Program-made: the position numbers and the translations under genes
Origin: Bufo bufo
Taxonomy: Eukaryota > Chordata > Amphibia > Anura > Bufonidae
Direction of reading: 5' to 3'
Length of the DNA stretch: 64,000 nucleotides
NCBI RefSeq assembly: GCF_905171765.1
Contig: NC_053392.1
Location: 35,720,956-35,784,955 of the forward strand
The notes under the pieces: model-generated
Databases searched by the model: none
What the model saw: the letters and a program-made list of their open reading frames with translations, nothing else
What the model was told of the DNA's origin: nothing
Shown: one piece after another, positions 23,047-34,926 of the stretch
Layout of the letters: each line of letters begins with the position of its first letter
Numbering within the stretch: position 1 is the stretch's first letter

Positions 23047-24079
23047 GTAATAAGTAGGGTTGAGCGAACCCGAACTGTAAAGTTCGGGTTCGTACCGAAC
23101 TTTAGGATTTTTGGACCTCGGACCCGAATCCGAACATTTCCGTAAAAGTTCGGGTTCGGTGTTCGGCGGTTTCTTGGCGCTTTTTGAAAGGCTGCACAGG
23201 AGCAAATCAACAAGCGTCATACTACTTGCCCCAAGAGGCCATCACAGCCATGCCTACTAATGGCATGGCTGTGATTTGCCAGAGCAGCATGTGACCCAGG
23301 CTCTATATAAGCTTGAGTCATGTAGCGCTGCACGTCACTCTGCTGATACAAGTGTAGGGAGAGGATGCTGCTGGACTTGTGATTTTAGGGAGAGAATAGG
23401 AGAGAATCTAACTCAGCTATCTACAGACAAATAGTTGTGTGGGTGCAGGGCTCTATCGTTTTACCCTGCCCTGAGCTGATTGACCAAAAAATACTAACTT
23501 TTATAATTCTGTTAGTTAGGTGGGTGGCGGCGGCGGCCATTTTATGCATACTCAGTGCACCAGCACTGCATCTGAGCTTTCGGGACATTGCAAATCACAA
23601 TTTTTTTGGGGAAAACTACAACATGTGGATTAGTCAGTGTGCAATTTAAGGTAGAAATACACCCATCATTTTCTGGGGTTTTAAAAACACACAATTTTTT
23701 TCAAAATACAGTATTTTCCAGATCTGAAAGTGTTAAATTCAAGTTTAATATATACAGCTTTTATATTCTGTTAGCAAAAAACGATTTCAAAACCCATCAT
23801 TTTCTGGAGTTTGAAAAACACACTTTTTTGACAAAAAACACTATTTTCAGGCCTTGCAGCATCAGCACGTGTGAAATTACAGGCTTATATACTGCTGTCA
23901 AATTCAGTTTTTAAACAAACACTCATTTGGGCACAAAAAAATTTGTTGGCCGCCTTTGATGCAGATGTCATTGTGAGATACACCCTTAATACATTTGGGT
24001 TCCATTCAGAAATTTTAAATACCACCATTTGGTGCACCAATATAGAATTCAGGCCTACACTGGTTCAGGCCCTGTGAGA

Positions 24080-24640
24080 TACACCCTCTACATACAGGGG
24101 TTTGAATTAGGCATTTGAAATACAGCATTTTTGTGCAAAGAAATCTTTACTTCAGGCCTACACTGAATCAGGGCGTGCGAGATCCCCCCTATACATACAG
24201 GGGTTTGATTCAGCCATTTGAAATACAGCCATTTGAAATACAGCCATTTTGTGCAAAGATATATTTACTGCAGGCCTACAGAGGTTCAGGCCCTCTGAGA
24301 TACTACCTCTACATACAGGGGTTTGAATTAGGCATTTGAAATGCAGCCATTTGAAATACAGCCATTTTGTGCAAAGATATATTTACTTCAGGCCTACAGA
24401 GGTTCAGGCCCTGTGAGATACCACCTCTACATACAGGGGTTTGAATTAGGCCTTTGAAATACAGCCATTTGAAATACAGCCATTTTGTGCAAAGATATAT
24501 TTACTTCAGGCCTACAGAGGTTCAGGCCCTCTGAGATACTACCTCTACATACAGGGGTTTGAATTAGGCATTTGAAATACAGCCATTTTGGGCAAAAAAA
24601 TCTTTTATTGAGACCTAGTCTGGTTCAGGCCATGTGAGAT
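24080..24640 (+). repeat. Tandem array of ~115-bp units in hAT-C 5' region
   Basis: Four to five units with CATACAGGGGTTTGAATTAG, CATTTGAAATACAGCC, TTTGTGCAAAGATATATTTA and CAGGCCTACAGAGGTTCAGG. Some units duplicate the AAATACAGCCATTTG segment. Diverged units extend back to about 23640. Confidence 0.85.
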
Positions 24641-24717
24641 ACACCATTTACATACTGTCGTTCTATTCTACTATTAATTAAACACCCATTTAGGGCAAGA
24701 TCCTAAATTAAAAAAAT

Positions 24718-27700
24718 ATGAAGAGGGCGTCAAATAAGGGACGTGGCCCAGGTCGTGGTGCTGCTGGTGGTGCTCCTGTTGCAGGTAAAGGACGTGGTCG
24801 ATCTGTGCCAGCTACACGCACAAGTGAAACCCCTTCCTCAGGTGCGAGTAGGCGACAAAACCTACAGCGGTATTTGGTCGGGCCTCATGCTGCTCTACGA
24901 ATGGTGAGGCCTGAACAAGTACAGGCGATAGTAGATTGGGTTGCTGACAGTGGATCCAGTTCCTTCACATTGTCTCCCACCCAGTCTCCTGCTGAAAGAC
25001 CACAGTTGGCACCTGCAGCCGATGTTCATCAGTCTTTCACCTCACCCCCTTGCAAATCAGCCAAGCAGTCTGAGCCCCAAGTCATGCAGCAGTCTCTTCT
25101 GCTTTTTGATGACTCTGTTAGCAGGGTTTCCCAGGGACATCCACCTATCCCTGCCCCAGAAGTGGAAGAGATTGAGTGCACCGATGCCCAACCACTTAAC
25201 TTTTAAGATGAGTACATGGGAGGACCATCGCAGCACGTATCGGATGATGACGAAACACAGGTGCCAACTGCTGGGGCTTTCAAAAGTGTGCAGACCGACA
25301 AGGAAGGCAGGGGTGAAGACTGGGTGGAAGATGATGTGGAGGACGATGAGGTCCTCGACCCCACATGGAATCAAGGTCATGCGAGTGACCTATGTAGTTC
25401 GGAGGAAGAGGCGGTGGTCGCACAGAGCCACCAGCGCAGCAGAAGAGGGAGCAGGGTGCAAAAGCGGAGCAGCCGTCCTCTAGACAGTACGCCTCCTACT
25501 GCCCACCGCAGCAAGGGACCGAGTACACCAAAGCCAGCTCCAAGGAGTTCCCTGGCGTGGCAGTTCTTCAGACAATGTGCTGACGACAATACATGAGTGG
25601 TTTGCACGCTGAGCAATCAGAGCCTGAAGCGAGGCATAAATGTTCTCAACCTGAGCACAACCTGCATGACCAGGCATCTAAGTGCAAAGCACGAGCTGCA
25701 GTGGAGTAGACACCTCAAAAACCAAGAAAGGTCTCTGGCTCCTCCTGCTTCCTCTTCTGCTGCAATCTTCATCCACCTCTGGAGTGACAGTGCCACCTGG
25801 CACCCCGCAAAAAGAGGATCTGCCAGCAACACCAACACCTGGGTCACCAAGCATCTCTACAATGTCCCACGCAAGTGTTCAGCTCTTCATATCCCAAACG
25901 CTGGAGAGGAAGAGGAAGTACCCCCCTACCCACCCGCGATCCCTAGACCTGAATGCCAGCATTTCAAAATTACTTGCCTTTGAAATGCTTTCATTCCGTC
26001 TGGTGGAGACGGAAAGTTTTAAAGGCCTTATGGCGGTGGCTGTCCCACAGTACTTCGTGCCCAGCCGCCACTACTTTTCAAGGCGAGACATCCCTTCCAT
26101 GCACAACCAAGTAGGGGACAAAATCAGGTGCGCACTGCGCAACGCCATCTGTGGCAAGGTGCACCTGACTACGAATACGTGGAGCAGTAAGCAGGGTCAG
26201 GGCCGTTATATCTCCATAACAGCACACTGGGTAAATGCAGTGGCGTCTGGGCCTGAGGCGGATAGCAGTTTGGCGCATGTCCTTCCACCACCGAGGATTG
26301 CAGGGCGCTTCAGTTTGCCTCCTGTTGCTTCATCCTCCTACTCTGCTTCCTCATCCTCTACCAGCTCCTCATCCGGTCAGCGTAACACCTTCAACTTCAG
26401 CAGGCAGTTTTAAAACGCATCTGTTTGGGGGACAAACCACACACCGCGCAGTAGCTGTGAACGGGCCTTGAACAACAGACCGATGAGTGGTTTGTGCCAG
26501 ACAGCCTCAGTGTCAGCGCTGCAGCGTAACTTCGGCCTTCCCGCTCATATGCGACGTGCCCACAAGGTGGAACTCCACCTTGCACATGCTGGCCAGACTG
26601 TGAAAGCAGCAGCAGGCGATAGTGGAGTTTCAACTGCAGCACGCACGGGTGAGTCCCTCGGCAGAACAGCACCACTTCACCACCAATGACTGGGCCTCCA
26701 TGCGAGACCTGTGTTTCTTGTTGCGCTGTTTCGAGTACTCCACCAACATGGCCAGTGCCGATAACGCCGTTCTCAGCGTTACTATCCAACTTCTATGCCT
26801 CCTTGAAAAAACGCTCCTGGCGATGATGGAAGAGGATGTGGCACAGGAGGAGGAGGAGGAAGAGGGATCATTTCGTAGGGTTTCCGGACAGTCATTCCCA
26901 AGTGGCTCCGAGGGTGGGTTCCTGCACCCACAAACCCAAGGTACACAATTGTCCAGCCAGGGCACAGTTCTGGAGGATGAAGAGGTGGAGGATGAGGAGG
27001 AGGAGATGGAGGAGGAGGAACCATGTTCACAGCACCCAGTCCAGCTCATGTCCATCACTGGTACGTGGATGGGGGTATACAGAGGACACAGACGATACAC
27101 CTCCCACAGAGGACAGCTTTTCCTTGCCTCTTGGCAGCCTGGCACACATAAGGCGATTACATGCTGCAGTGTCTCTGCAACGACCTGTGAGTTGCCCACA
27201 TTGTAACTTGTGCTGATTACTGGGTGGCCACGCTGCTGGATCCCCGTTACAAGGACAACGTACCGTTCTTAATTCCCTCACTGGAGTGTGATCGTAAGAT
27301 GCGCGAGTACAAGCGCACGCTGGTAGATGCTCTGCTGGTGGCATTCCCACCTGACAGCGGGGGCACAGTGAAAGCACAAGGTGAAGGCAGAGGAAGAGGT
27401 CGCCAACGCAGCTGGGGTACCGCCAGCACATCAGAATGCATGGTTAGCATGGCCGACATGTGGAAAAGCTTTGTCAGCACGCCACAACAACCAGCACCAC
27501 CAGCTGATATGGAACGTCTTAGCAGGAGGCAGCATTTCACCAACATGGTGGAGCAGTATGTGTGCACACGCCTACACGTACTGAATGACGGGTCTGCCCC
27601 CTTCAACTTCTGGGTCTCTAAATTGGGCACATGGCCTGAGCTTGCCCTTTACGCCTTGGAGGTGCTGGCCTGCCCTGCAGCCAGTGTATTATCTGAACGT

Positions 27701-27835
27701 GTGTTTAGCACGGCAGTGGGCGTCATCACAGACAAGCGCAGCCACCTGTCCACAGCCAATGTGGACAAGCTCTCGTTCATTAAAATGAACCAGGCATGGA
27801 TCCCTCAGGACTTGTCCGTACCTTGTGCAGAATAG
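24718..27835 (+). pseudogene. hAT-C transposase, nearly full length but frameshifted
   Basis: The start at 24718 opens a Gly/Arg-rich N-terminus (KGRGPGRGAAGG), a conserved RPEQVQAIVDWVADS block, Ser/Pro-rich sequence and an acidic run (EDDVEDDEVLDP). A stop at 25204 separates LNF from this acidic part in the next frame. The BED finger is at about 25548-25690 (SLAWQFFRQCADD, VVCTLSNQSLKRG, MTRHLSAKHELQW) with one stop inside. Then AFEMLSFRLVETESFK, KVHLTTNTWSSKQGQGRYIS, a linker, WASMRDLCFLLRCFEYST (26697), an acidic loop, ATLLDPRYKDNVPFLIPS (27226) and the dimerisation block SVLSERVFSTAVGVITDKRS with FIKMNQAWIPQDL, ending at 27835. TTNTW replaces the usual TTDTW, so the likely first catalytic Asp is lost. 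At least three frameshifts or stops. Confidence 0.88.
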
Positions 27836-28079
27836 ACATGTATACCGGCACTAAGCAGCCATTGTTATACTGCAGTGCAATTGCTCATGTTTGTATTTTG
27901 GATATTTCACACTCTTTTGGAGTGTACCTTAATTTTACAAAATTAAATTAAAACCAAAAACCTGTGTTGGCTATCTCGTCCTCCTCCACCGCCGCTTCCA
28001 CCTACTCCGCTACGTCCACCGCCTCCTCAAACTCCTACTCCATATGAAACTCCACCTCATAAATTCTTTTTTTTTTTGT

Positions 28080-29100
28080 TTGTGTTTTATTTTATATCAT
28101 TTCACTACTTTGTCATTTACATTTTCTGGTGGAATTCACAATTTTTTTGGTGTATAGTACCACTGCTCTACCTAGTAGGTTGGTTAAAAAAATTAAATAA
28201 AATTGTCATTAACATTTTCTGGTGAAATTCACCAATTTTTGGTGTATAGTACCACTGCTATACCTAGTAGGCTGGTTAACAAAAAATATATATTTGTCAG
28301 TTACATTTGCAGTTGAAATTCAACAATTTTTGGGTGTGAAGTACCACGGCTATACCTAGTAGAAAGGTTAAACAATAAAAAAATTGGTCTCTTACATTTT
28401 ATGGTGACATTTACAAATTTTTGGTTGTGATGTACCACTGCTCTACCTAGTAGGGTGGTTAAAAAAATTAAAATAAAATTATCATTAACATTTTTGGGTG
28501 AAATTCACCGAATTTTGAGTGTATAGTGCCACTGCTATACCTAGTATGTCGGTTAAAAAAAAATAAACAATTGTCATTAACATTTTCTGGTGAAATTAAC
28601 CAATTTTTGGGTGTATAGTACCACTGCTATACATGGTAGGCCAGTTAAAAAAAATATAAATTGTCATTAACATTTTCGGGTGAAATTCACCAATTTTTGG
28701 ATGTATAGTTCTACTGCTATACCTAGTAGGCCGGTTAACAAAAAAATTATATTTGTCAGTTACATTTTCGGGTTGAAATTCAGCCATTTTTTTGTGTGAA
28801 GTACCACTGCTATAACTAGTAGACCGGTAAAATAAAAAAAATGCATTTGTCAGTTACATTTTAGGGTCAAATTCCCCAAATTTTGGGTTTAATATACCCC
28901 TCCTCTACCTAGTTGACAGCTTAATAAATTTCAATAATTTTTATTTTACATTTTCGGGTGACAATAAACAATTGTTTTCTGTCATAGACCCCTGCTCTAC
29001 CAAGTAGACAGGTTAATTAATTTCTGTAATTTTTCTGTTACATTCTTGGGTTTACATTATACAATTTTAGACGTGAATAAACCCCTGCTCTGCATAGGTG
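28080..29100 (+). repeat. Minisatellite of ~90-bp units, about 11 copies, in hAT-C 3' region
   Basis: Units contain GTCATTAACATTTTCTGGTG, AAATTCACCAATTTTTGG, GTATAGTACCACTGCTATAC and CTAGTAGGCTGGTTA with A-rich joins. Divergence rises to the right, where the last units read CCCCTGCTCTACC. Confidence 0.88.
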
Positions 29101-29554
29101 ACAGGGAATAACATTTCTGAAATGCTTCTTTAATTGATGCGCGCCACCTCCTTTGATTCAATGCTTAAACTTAATCAAGTTGTACCACATTTAAGCTTCA
29201 ATACTTTGTCCCACATTTCCGCTATTCTCTTTTGGCCGACATTTGCGCCTCAATAGCTTTTCCCACAATTCCACTTGACTCTTTTGGCCCACATTTTGGC
29301 GCCTGTAGTTTGTCCCACAGTTGCACCTCAATAACTTTTCCCACATTTCTTCTTGATCCCAAATTTTTTAAATAAATGTGACTTCCTTAAATTTGGTCTC
29401 TTTTTCTCACGCTCCCTCTTCGGCCTGGAACCCTGATTCCCTGCCACCTGTAATCACCATGGTAGGCGCATAAAAGAACATCGAAAGTTGATAGAGCAGA
29501 TTTCAAATTGGATTGTGAACATCATGGGGACGTGCGACATGGTGGGTGGGGCAG

Positions 29555-29880
29555 TAAGTATGCACACGCCTACACGAACTAACCGACAGGGGTCAGCCGC
29601 TGCAACTTCTGGGTCTCCAAATTGGGCACATGGCCTGAGCTTGCCTTTTACGCCTTGGAGGTGCTGGCCTGCCCTGCAGCCGGTGTATTGTTTGAACGTG
29701 TGTTTAGCACAACTGGAGGGTTATATTTCCCAATGTTTTGGGGTGTACCCAAATTTAAAAAAATTTAAATAAATTTAAAACCAAAATGCAGTGTAGGCTA
29801 CCTCCTCCACCACCACTTCCACCTACACCGCCACATCCACCGCCTCCTTAACCTCCTTCTCCATATGGACCTGGTCCTCC
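29555..29880 (+). repeat. Diverged duplicate of the hAT-C transposase 3' end and UTR
   Basis: Sequence 29555-29715 repeats 27555-27715 (CAACTTCTGGGTCTC, TTGGGCACATGGCCTGAGCT, TACGCCTTGGAGGTGCTGGC, GAACGTGTGTTTAGCAC). After a deletion of the terminal coding part, 29730-29880 matches the 3' UTR at about 27900-28050. The duplicate lies beyond the 90-bp array, so the 3' region was copied or recombined with a second hAT of the family. Confidence 0.85.
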
Positions 29881-30189
29881 TAGATCAAGATTATTATTTT
29901 TACGTATTTTATGTTATTTTATGTCATTTCCCTAGCCACATTTTTTTTCAGAGCACTTGCCATGCTTTTAACCACATTTTGATGCCATTTGCAGTCCTCT
30001 AGCCCTTTCCATGACATTTTTACAGCCATTTTAGTGCTCAAAAGTTCGGGTCCCCATTGACTTCAATGGTGTTCGGGTTCGGGGTCAAGTTCGGTTCAAG
30101 TTCGGGTCCCGAACTCGAACTTTTTTCCGAAGTTCGGCCGAACCCGTCGAACCCGAACATCCAGGTGTCCGCTCAACTCTAGTAACAAC

Positions 30190-30974
30190 ACCATTGTGAC
30201 TCCCAGTTTTATCTATAATATAATGCTCCCTAAGGGATGGTTTTTGTCTTGTGCTAACAGCACTTACAATTACATGCTGCTAGTGTTATTGGAGGTCCCT
30301 GTGCGTTATCCAGGCTGACTTTGGCCCTTCCCAGACAACCCCCTTTCAGGAGAGCTTACAGATCAGTTACCAAGACTTTATCAGAAGACTGTGCCTCTAC
30401 TTTACCCCTTCTCAGCCATGCAGAATATACAAGTTTGGGCGCCTCTATATTAGGAGTGCCTGGACTGGCTATATATAATACTCATACCATAAATTCTATT
30501 GCATGTGACTTGGCTAAATCTCTGAATCATACTTCTATCGCCTTATCAGACATGCTTTTAGATCTACAAGGCATAAGAGGAGCAGAGCTAGAAACTAGGT
30601 TTGCTGTGGATTATCTGTTACTTAAACATAATATAGGATGTCAAGATTTTAAAGGAATGTGTTGCTTTAATTTATTTGACCATTCCAGATCAATCCAGTC
30701 CCATATTCAAGCGTTACATGAAATTGCCAATAATATCAAGAAAGATGTTGATTCATCCTCTTGGTGGGACTGGTTATTGAGCTGGCTGCTGGATTTGAGT
30801 TGGTTAAGAACATTATTTATCAGTATTATAATTATAATTGCTTCCTTGATTGTCATATGTTGTTGTATCCAATGTATCCCTTCCCTCATACAGATTTTTG
30901 ATGTAATGTGTCCAAAACCCACAGACCCTGGACAATCATATGCTACTTACCTCTCTAGGAGAGAAAGAAGATAA
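30190..30974 (+). pseudogene. Endogenous retrovirus env, transmembrane subunit part
   Basis: Env resumes after hAT-C; a long frame runs 30321-30974. It has the covalently linked gamma-type CX6CC motif at about 30643-30669, a preceding immunosuppressive-region-like stretch, a hydrophobic membrane anchor (about 30810-30890) rich in Ile and Cys, and a short tail ending at 30972. The frame is interrupted at about 30310 by a stop in the upstream part. Distant from named groups as far as I can tell. Confidence 0.78.
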
Positions 30975-31000
30975 GTCATATTCATGACTTAAGAGGGGAT

Positions 31001-31319
31001 TGAAGGGTTATATAGAATAAGCTGTATGATCTGTATGAATGACAGGATGTTGGGTGACATCATACTAGAGGGTGATATGGATTTACATTAGCCTTATTTC
31101 CATATAAGGAATTGTCTCTCCTCAGCACTATTGTAATGAGAACCATATCTGTTTCCTGTATGGATGTATGTATAAAAAGCTGTATTCTCAGAAATAAACT
31201 CAGAGCTGTTTCAGAGACCATACCGTCTGAGGTGTGTGTCATTGAGATATAGCTCTCCAGGTGCCTGTCTTTGGAGATGAAGGAAGAATCAGGGTGCATA
31301 CAGAAGGAGATTTCTTTCA
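31001..31319 (+). repeat. Probable 3' LTR of the endogenous retrovirus
   Basis: A purine-rich tract (AAGAGGGGAT, 30991-31000) directly precedes TGAAGGGTT, a plausible polypurine tract and LTR start. Inside are TATAAAA (31171-31177) and AATAAA (31193-31198), spaced as in a short R region. The end is a guess: TTTCTTTCA at about 31311-31319 resembles gamma-retroviral U5 ends. No second LTR is in the window to confirm it. Confidence 0.65.
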
Positions 31320-31727
31320 GACACCTTACTGGGCATGGATGCGACCTGGGTGCCGCAAGAGAGACCGGAATATGGTCTGAAATATGTCAGAATGGGCTCC
31401 TTCGCCCCCTTTTCCACCTTTCTACACCCTGCTCTGTATTTGCCCCAACTCTGGAGCTGCAAGGAGGAGGAGCAGGAAGGAATACTGTGACCCCTGACTA
31501 CAAGGCACAGTGTTAGACTCGGAAATCACCTCCACATGATTCCTGCTGTGACTGGGGGGATTCCTGCCGGTAAGCTGGATGCTGAGAAAGGGTGTGCTTG
31601 GAGGCTGCAGAGTTTGTCCCTTCAGGAACCGCCACAAGGGATAAGCAAGCTGGCAACCAGCGAGAGGGTCACCATATTCAATGAAATCCGGAGAGAACTG
31701 AAGCTACCATCCGTACCTGCTCAGTGC
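31320..31727. other. Unassigned sequence
   Basis: No recognised gene. Short open frames exist, but none resembles a family I know. It may belong to a further retroelement that continues beyond the two TTAA insertions, since 32081-32302 and 35818-36300 appear to be the same uninterrupted stretch. Confidence 0.4.
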
Positions 31728-32080
31728 TTAAAGGGAACCTGTCACCGGGATTTTGTGTATAGAGCTGAGGAGATAAGTTGCTACATGGCCACTAGCACAT
31801 CCACAATACCCAGTCCCCATAGCTCTGTGTGCTTTCATTGTGTAAAAAAAACGATTTGATACATATGCAAATTAACCTGAGATGTGTCCTGTCCCTGACT
31901 TATCTCACGTACAGGACTCATCTCAGGTTAATTTGCATATGTATCAAATCGGTTTTTTTTACACAATAAAAGCACACAGAGCTATGGGGACTGGGTATTG
32001 CGGATGTGCTAGTGGCTATCTAGCTAGCAACTCATCTCCTCAGCTCTATACACAAAATCCCGGTGACAGGTTCCCTTTAA
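31728..32080. mobile_element. TTAA-flanked fold-back element (353 bp)
   Basis: Starts TTAAAGGGAACCTGTCACCG and ends CGGTGACAGGTTCCCTTTAA; the arms pair over about 165 bp with few mismatches around a short centre near 31895-31910. TTAA at both ends is the target site of piggyBac- and Kolobok-type elements. It has no coding capacity and was presumably moved by a transposase elsewhere. Confidence 0.9.
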
Positions 32081-32302
32081 TTGAAGCTGTCCCTGATGGT
32101 TCATCTCCAGACGAGTGGGATTCCGGAAGCCCACTATCCACTGACATACCTTCATCGCCGGATCCGTATTAGTGAGTAGGCCTGTAGGCCATTTCCTATT
32201 GACTATGCCGCTAGAGAGTCCATTGTTGTTGCCCAGCATGGGTCGCCAGTTTCCCAAGGCACAGTAACAGTTTATCAAGTCACTATTCAGCCTGCTGTCT
32301 CT
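32081..32302. other. Unassigned sequence between two TTAA elements
   Basis: About 220 bp with no recognised feature. Joined across the 32303-35817 element it reads straight into 35818, so it marks the pre-insertion locus. Confidence 0.4.
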
Positions 32303-32934
32303 TTAACCCCTTAAGGACTTAGGGCGTAGAGGTACGCCCTATTTCCCGAGTCCTTAAGGACTCAGGGCGTACCGGTACGTCCTAAGTTTAAATCGCGATT
32401 CCCGCCCGGTGGGGGTTAATCGCAACAGGATGTCCGCTGAAATCATTCAGCGGGCATCCTGTCCGAACGCTGGGGGGAGTCCCGTGACCCCCCCCCCGTG
32501 TCGGCGATTGCGGCTTTTACCTATTGTGGTGGTGGCGTGTGGCGGTGCCATCGAGTCCCCATGCGGCTGTAGGGGGGACCCGATGGCATGGAAGGCAGCG
32601 TGATGTCTAAGGAAGGCATTGCGCTGCCTTCCGGTGGAGAGCCTGTGAGATCCAGCCCCCTGGATCTCACAGGCGGGAAGCTGTATGAGTAATACACACT
32701 GTATTACTCATACAGCCAATGCATTCCAATACAGAAGTATTGGAATGCATTGTAAAGGATTAGACCCCCAAAAGTTGAAGTCCCAAAGTGGAACAAAAAA
32801 TAAAGTTAAAAAAAAGTTGAAAAAATTAAGTTTCCCCCCCAAAAATTAAAAGTTTCAAGTAAAAATAAACAAAAACGTCATTTTCCCCAAATAAAGTAAA
32901 AAAAAATTGGGAAAAAATAGGGGAAAAAAAAAAG

Positions 32935-34925
32935 TATACATATTAGGTATCGCCGCGTCCGTATAGACCGGCTCTATAAACATATCACATGACCTAACCC
33001 TTCAGGTGAACACCGTAAAAAATAAAAGCTGTGCTAAATAAACCATTTTTTTGTCACCTTACATCACAAAAAGTACAACAGCAAGCGATTAAAAAGGCGT
33101 TTGCCCACCAAAATAGTACCAATATAACCGTCACCTCATCCCGCAAAAAATGAGCCCCTACCTGAGACAATTGCCCAAAAAATAAAAAAAATATGGCTCA
33201 GAATATGGAGACACTAAAACATAATTTTTTTTGTTTAAAAAATGATATTATTGTGTAAAACTTACATAAATAAAAAAAATGTATACATATTGGGTATCGC
33301 CGCGTCCGTATCGACCGGCTATATAAAAATATCATATAACCTAACCCCTCAGATGAACACCGTAAAAAATAAAAAATAAAAACTGTGCTAAATAAACAAT
33401 TTTTTGTCACCTTACATCACAAAAAGTGTAATAGCAAGCGATCAAAAAATCATATGCACCCCAAAATAGTGCCAATCAAACCGTCATATCATCCCGCAAA
33501 AAATGAGACCCTACCTAAGATAATCGCCCAAAAACTGAAAAATCTATGGCTCTCAGAATATGGAGACACTAAAACATGATTTTTTTTGTTTCAAAAAAGA
33601 AATCATTGTGTAAAACTTACATAAATAAAAAAAAGTATACATATTAGGTATCGCCGCATCCGTGACAACCTGGTCTATAAAAATATCACATGATCTAACC
33701 TGTCAGATGAATGTTGTAAATAGCAAAGAATAAAAACTGTGCCAAAACAGCTATTTCTTGTTACCTTGCCTCACAAAAATTGTAATATAGAGCAACCAAA
33801 AATCATATGTACCCTAAACTAGTACCAACAAAACTGCCACCCTATCCCGTAGTTTCTAAAATGGGGTCATTTTTTTGGAGTTTCTACTCTAGGGGTGCAT
33901 TCAAATGGGACATGGTGTAAAAAAAAAACAGTCCAGCAAAACCTGCCTTCCAAAAACCGTATGGCATTCCTTTCCTTCTGCGCCCTGCCGTGTGCCCGTA
34001 CAGCGGTTTACGACCACATATGGGGTGTTTCTGTAAACGACAGTATCAGGGCCATAAATCTTGAGTTTTGTTTGGCTGTTAACCCTTGCTTTGTTACTGG
34101 GAAAAATGGATTAAAATGGAAAATTTGCCAAAAAATAGAAATTCTGAAATTTCATCTCCATTTGCCAATAACTCTTGTGGAACACCTAAAGGGTTAACGA
34201 CGTTTGTAAAATCAGTTTTGAATACCTTGAGGGGTGTAGTTTCTTAGATGGGGTCACTTTTATGGAGTTTCTACTCTAGGGGTGCATCAGGGGGCTTCAA
34301 ATTGGACATGGTGTAAAAAAAAACAGTCCAGCAAAACTGCCTTCCAAAAACCGTATGGCATTCCTTTTCTTCTGCGCCCTGCCGTGTGCCCGTACAGCGG
34401 TTTACACCACATATGGGGTGTTTCTGTAAACTACAGAATCAGGGCCATAAATATTGAGTTTGGTTTGGCTGTTAACCCTTGCTTTGTAACTGGAAAAAAA
34501 TTATTAATATGGAAAATCTGCCAAAAAAGTGAAATTCTGAAATTGTATCTTTATTTTCCATAAATTCTTGTGGAACACCTAAAGGGTTAACAACGTTTGT
34601 AAAATCAGTTTTGAATACCTTGAGGGGTGTAGTTTCTTATATGGGGTCACTTTTATGGAGTTTCTAATCTAGGGGTGCATCAGGGGGGCTTCAAATGGTA
34701 CATGGTGTCAAAGAAACCAGTCCAGCAAAACCTGCCTTCCAAAAACCGTATGGCATTCCTTTCCTTCTGCGCCCTACCGTGTGCCCGTACAGTAGTTTAC
34801 AACCACATATGGGGTGTTTTTGTAAATTACAGAATCAGGGCCATAAATTATGAGTTTGGCTTGGCTGCTAACCCTTGCTTTGTAACTGGAAAAAAATTAT
34901 TAAAATGGAAAATCTGCCAAAAAAG
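32935..34925 (+). repeat. Two long tandem repeat families inside E1
   Basis: Family one, ~350-bp spacing: TATACATATTAGGTATCGCC units near 32935, 33281 and 33636. Family two, ~390-bp spacing: GGGGTCA-TTT-TTGGAGTTTC units near 33863, 34252 and 34643, each with TTCCAAAAACCGTATGGCAT and CCACATATGGGGTGTTT. Recurring 93-109 codon frames such as those at 33895, 34282 and 34675 are the same repeat translated. Confidence 0.88.
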
Positions 34926-34926
34926 T

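Larger units (their letters stand above)
23055..30181 (+). mobile_element. hAT transposon hAT-C, ~7.1 kb, inserted in env
   Basis: The left end TAGGGTTGAGCGAACCCGAA and the right end GTGTCCGCTCAACTCTA are inverted terminal repeats, and several TTCGGGT/ACCCGAA repeats fill the sub-terminal zones. Flanks are GTAATAAG (23047-23054) and GTAACAAC (30182-30189): an 8-bp duplication with two mismatches, which suggests age. It holds a tandem array (24080-24640), a nearly full transposase reading (24718-27835), a second array (28080-29100) and a diverged duplicate of the transposase C-terminus (29555-29880). Confidence 0.88.

Noticed and set aside
25597..25983. A separate 128-codon gene within hAT-C
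   Set aside because: It is one frame segment of the BED finger region of the broken transposase.
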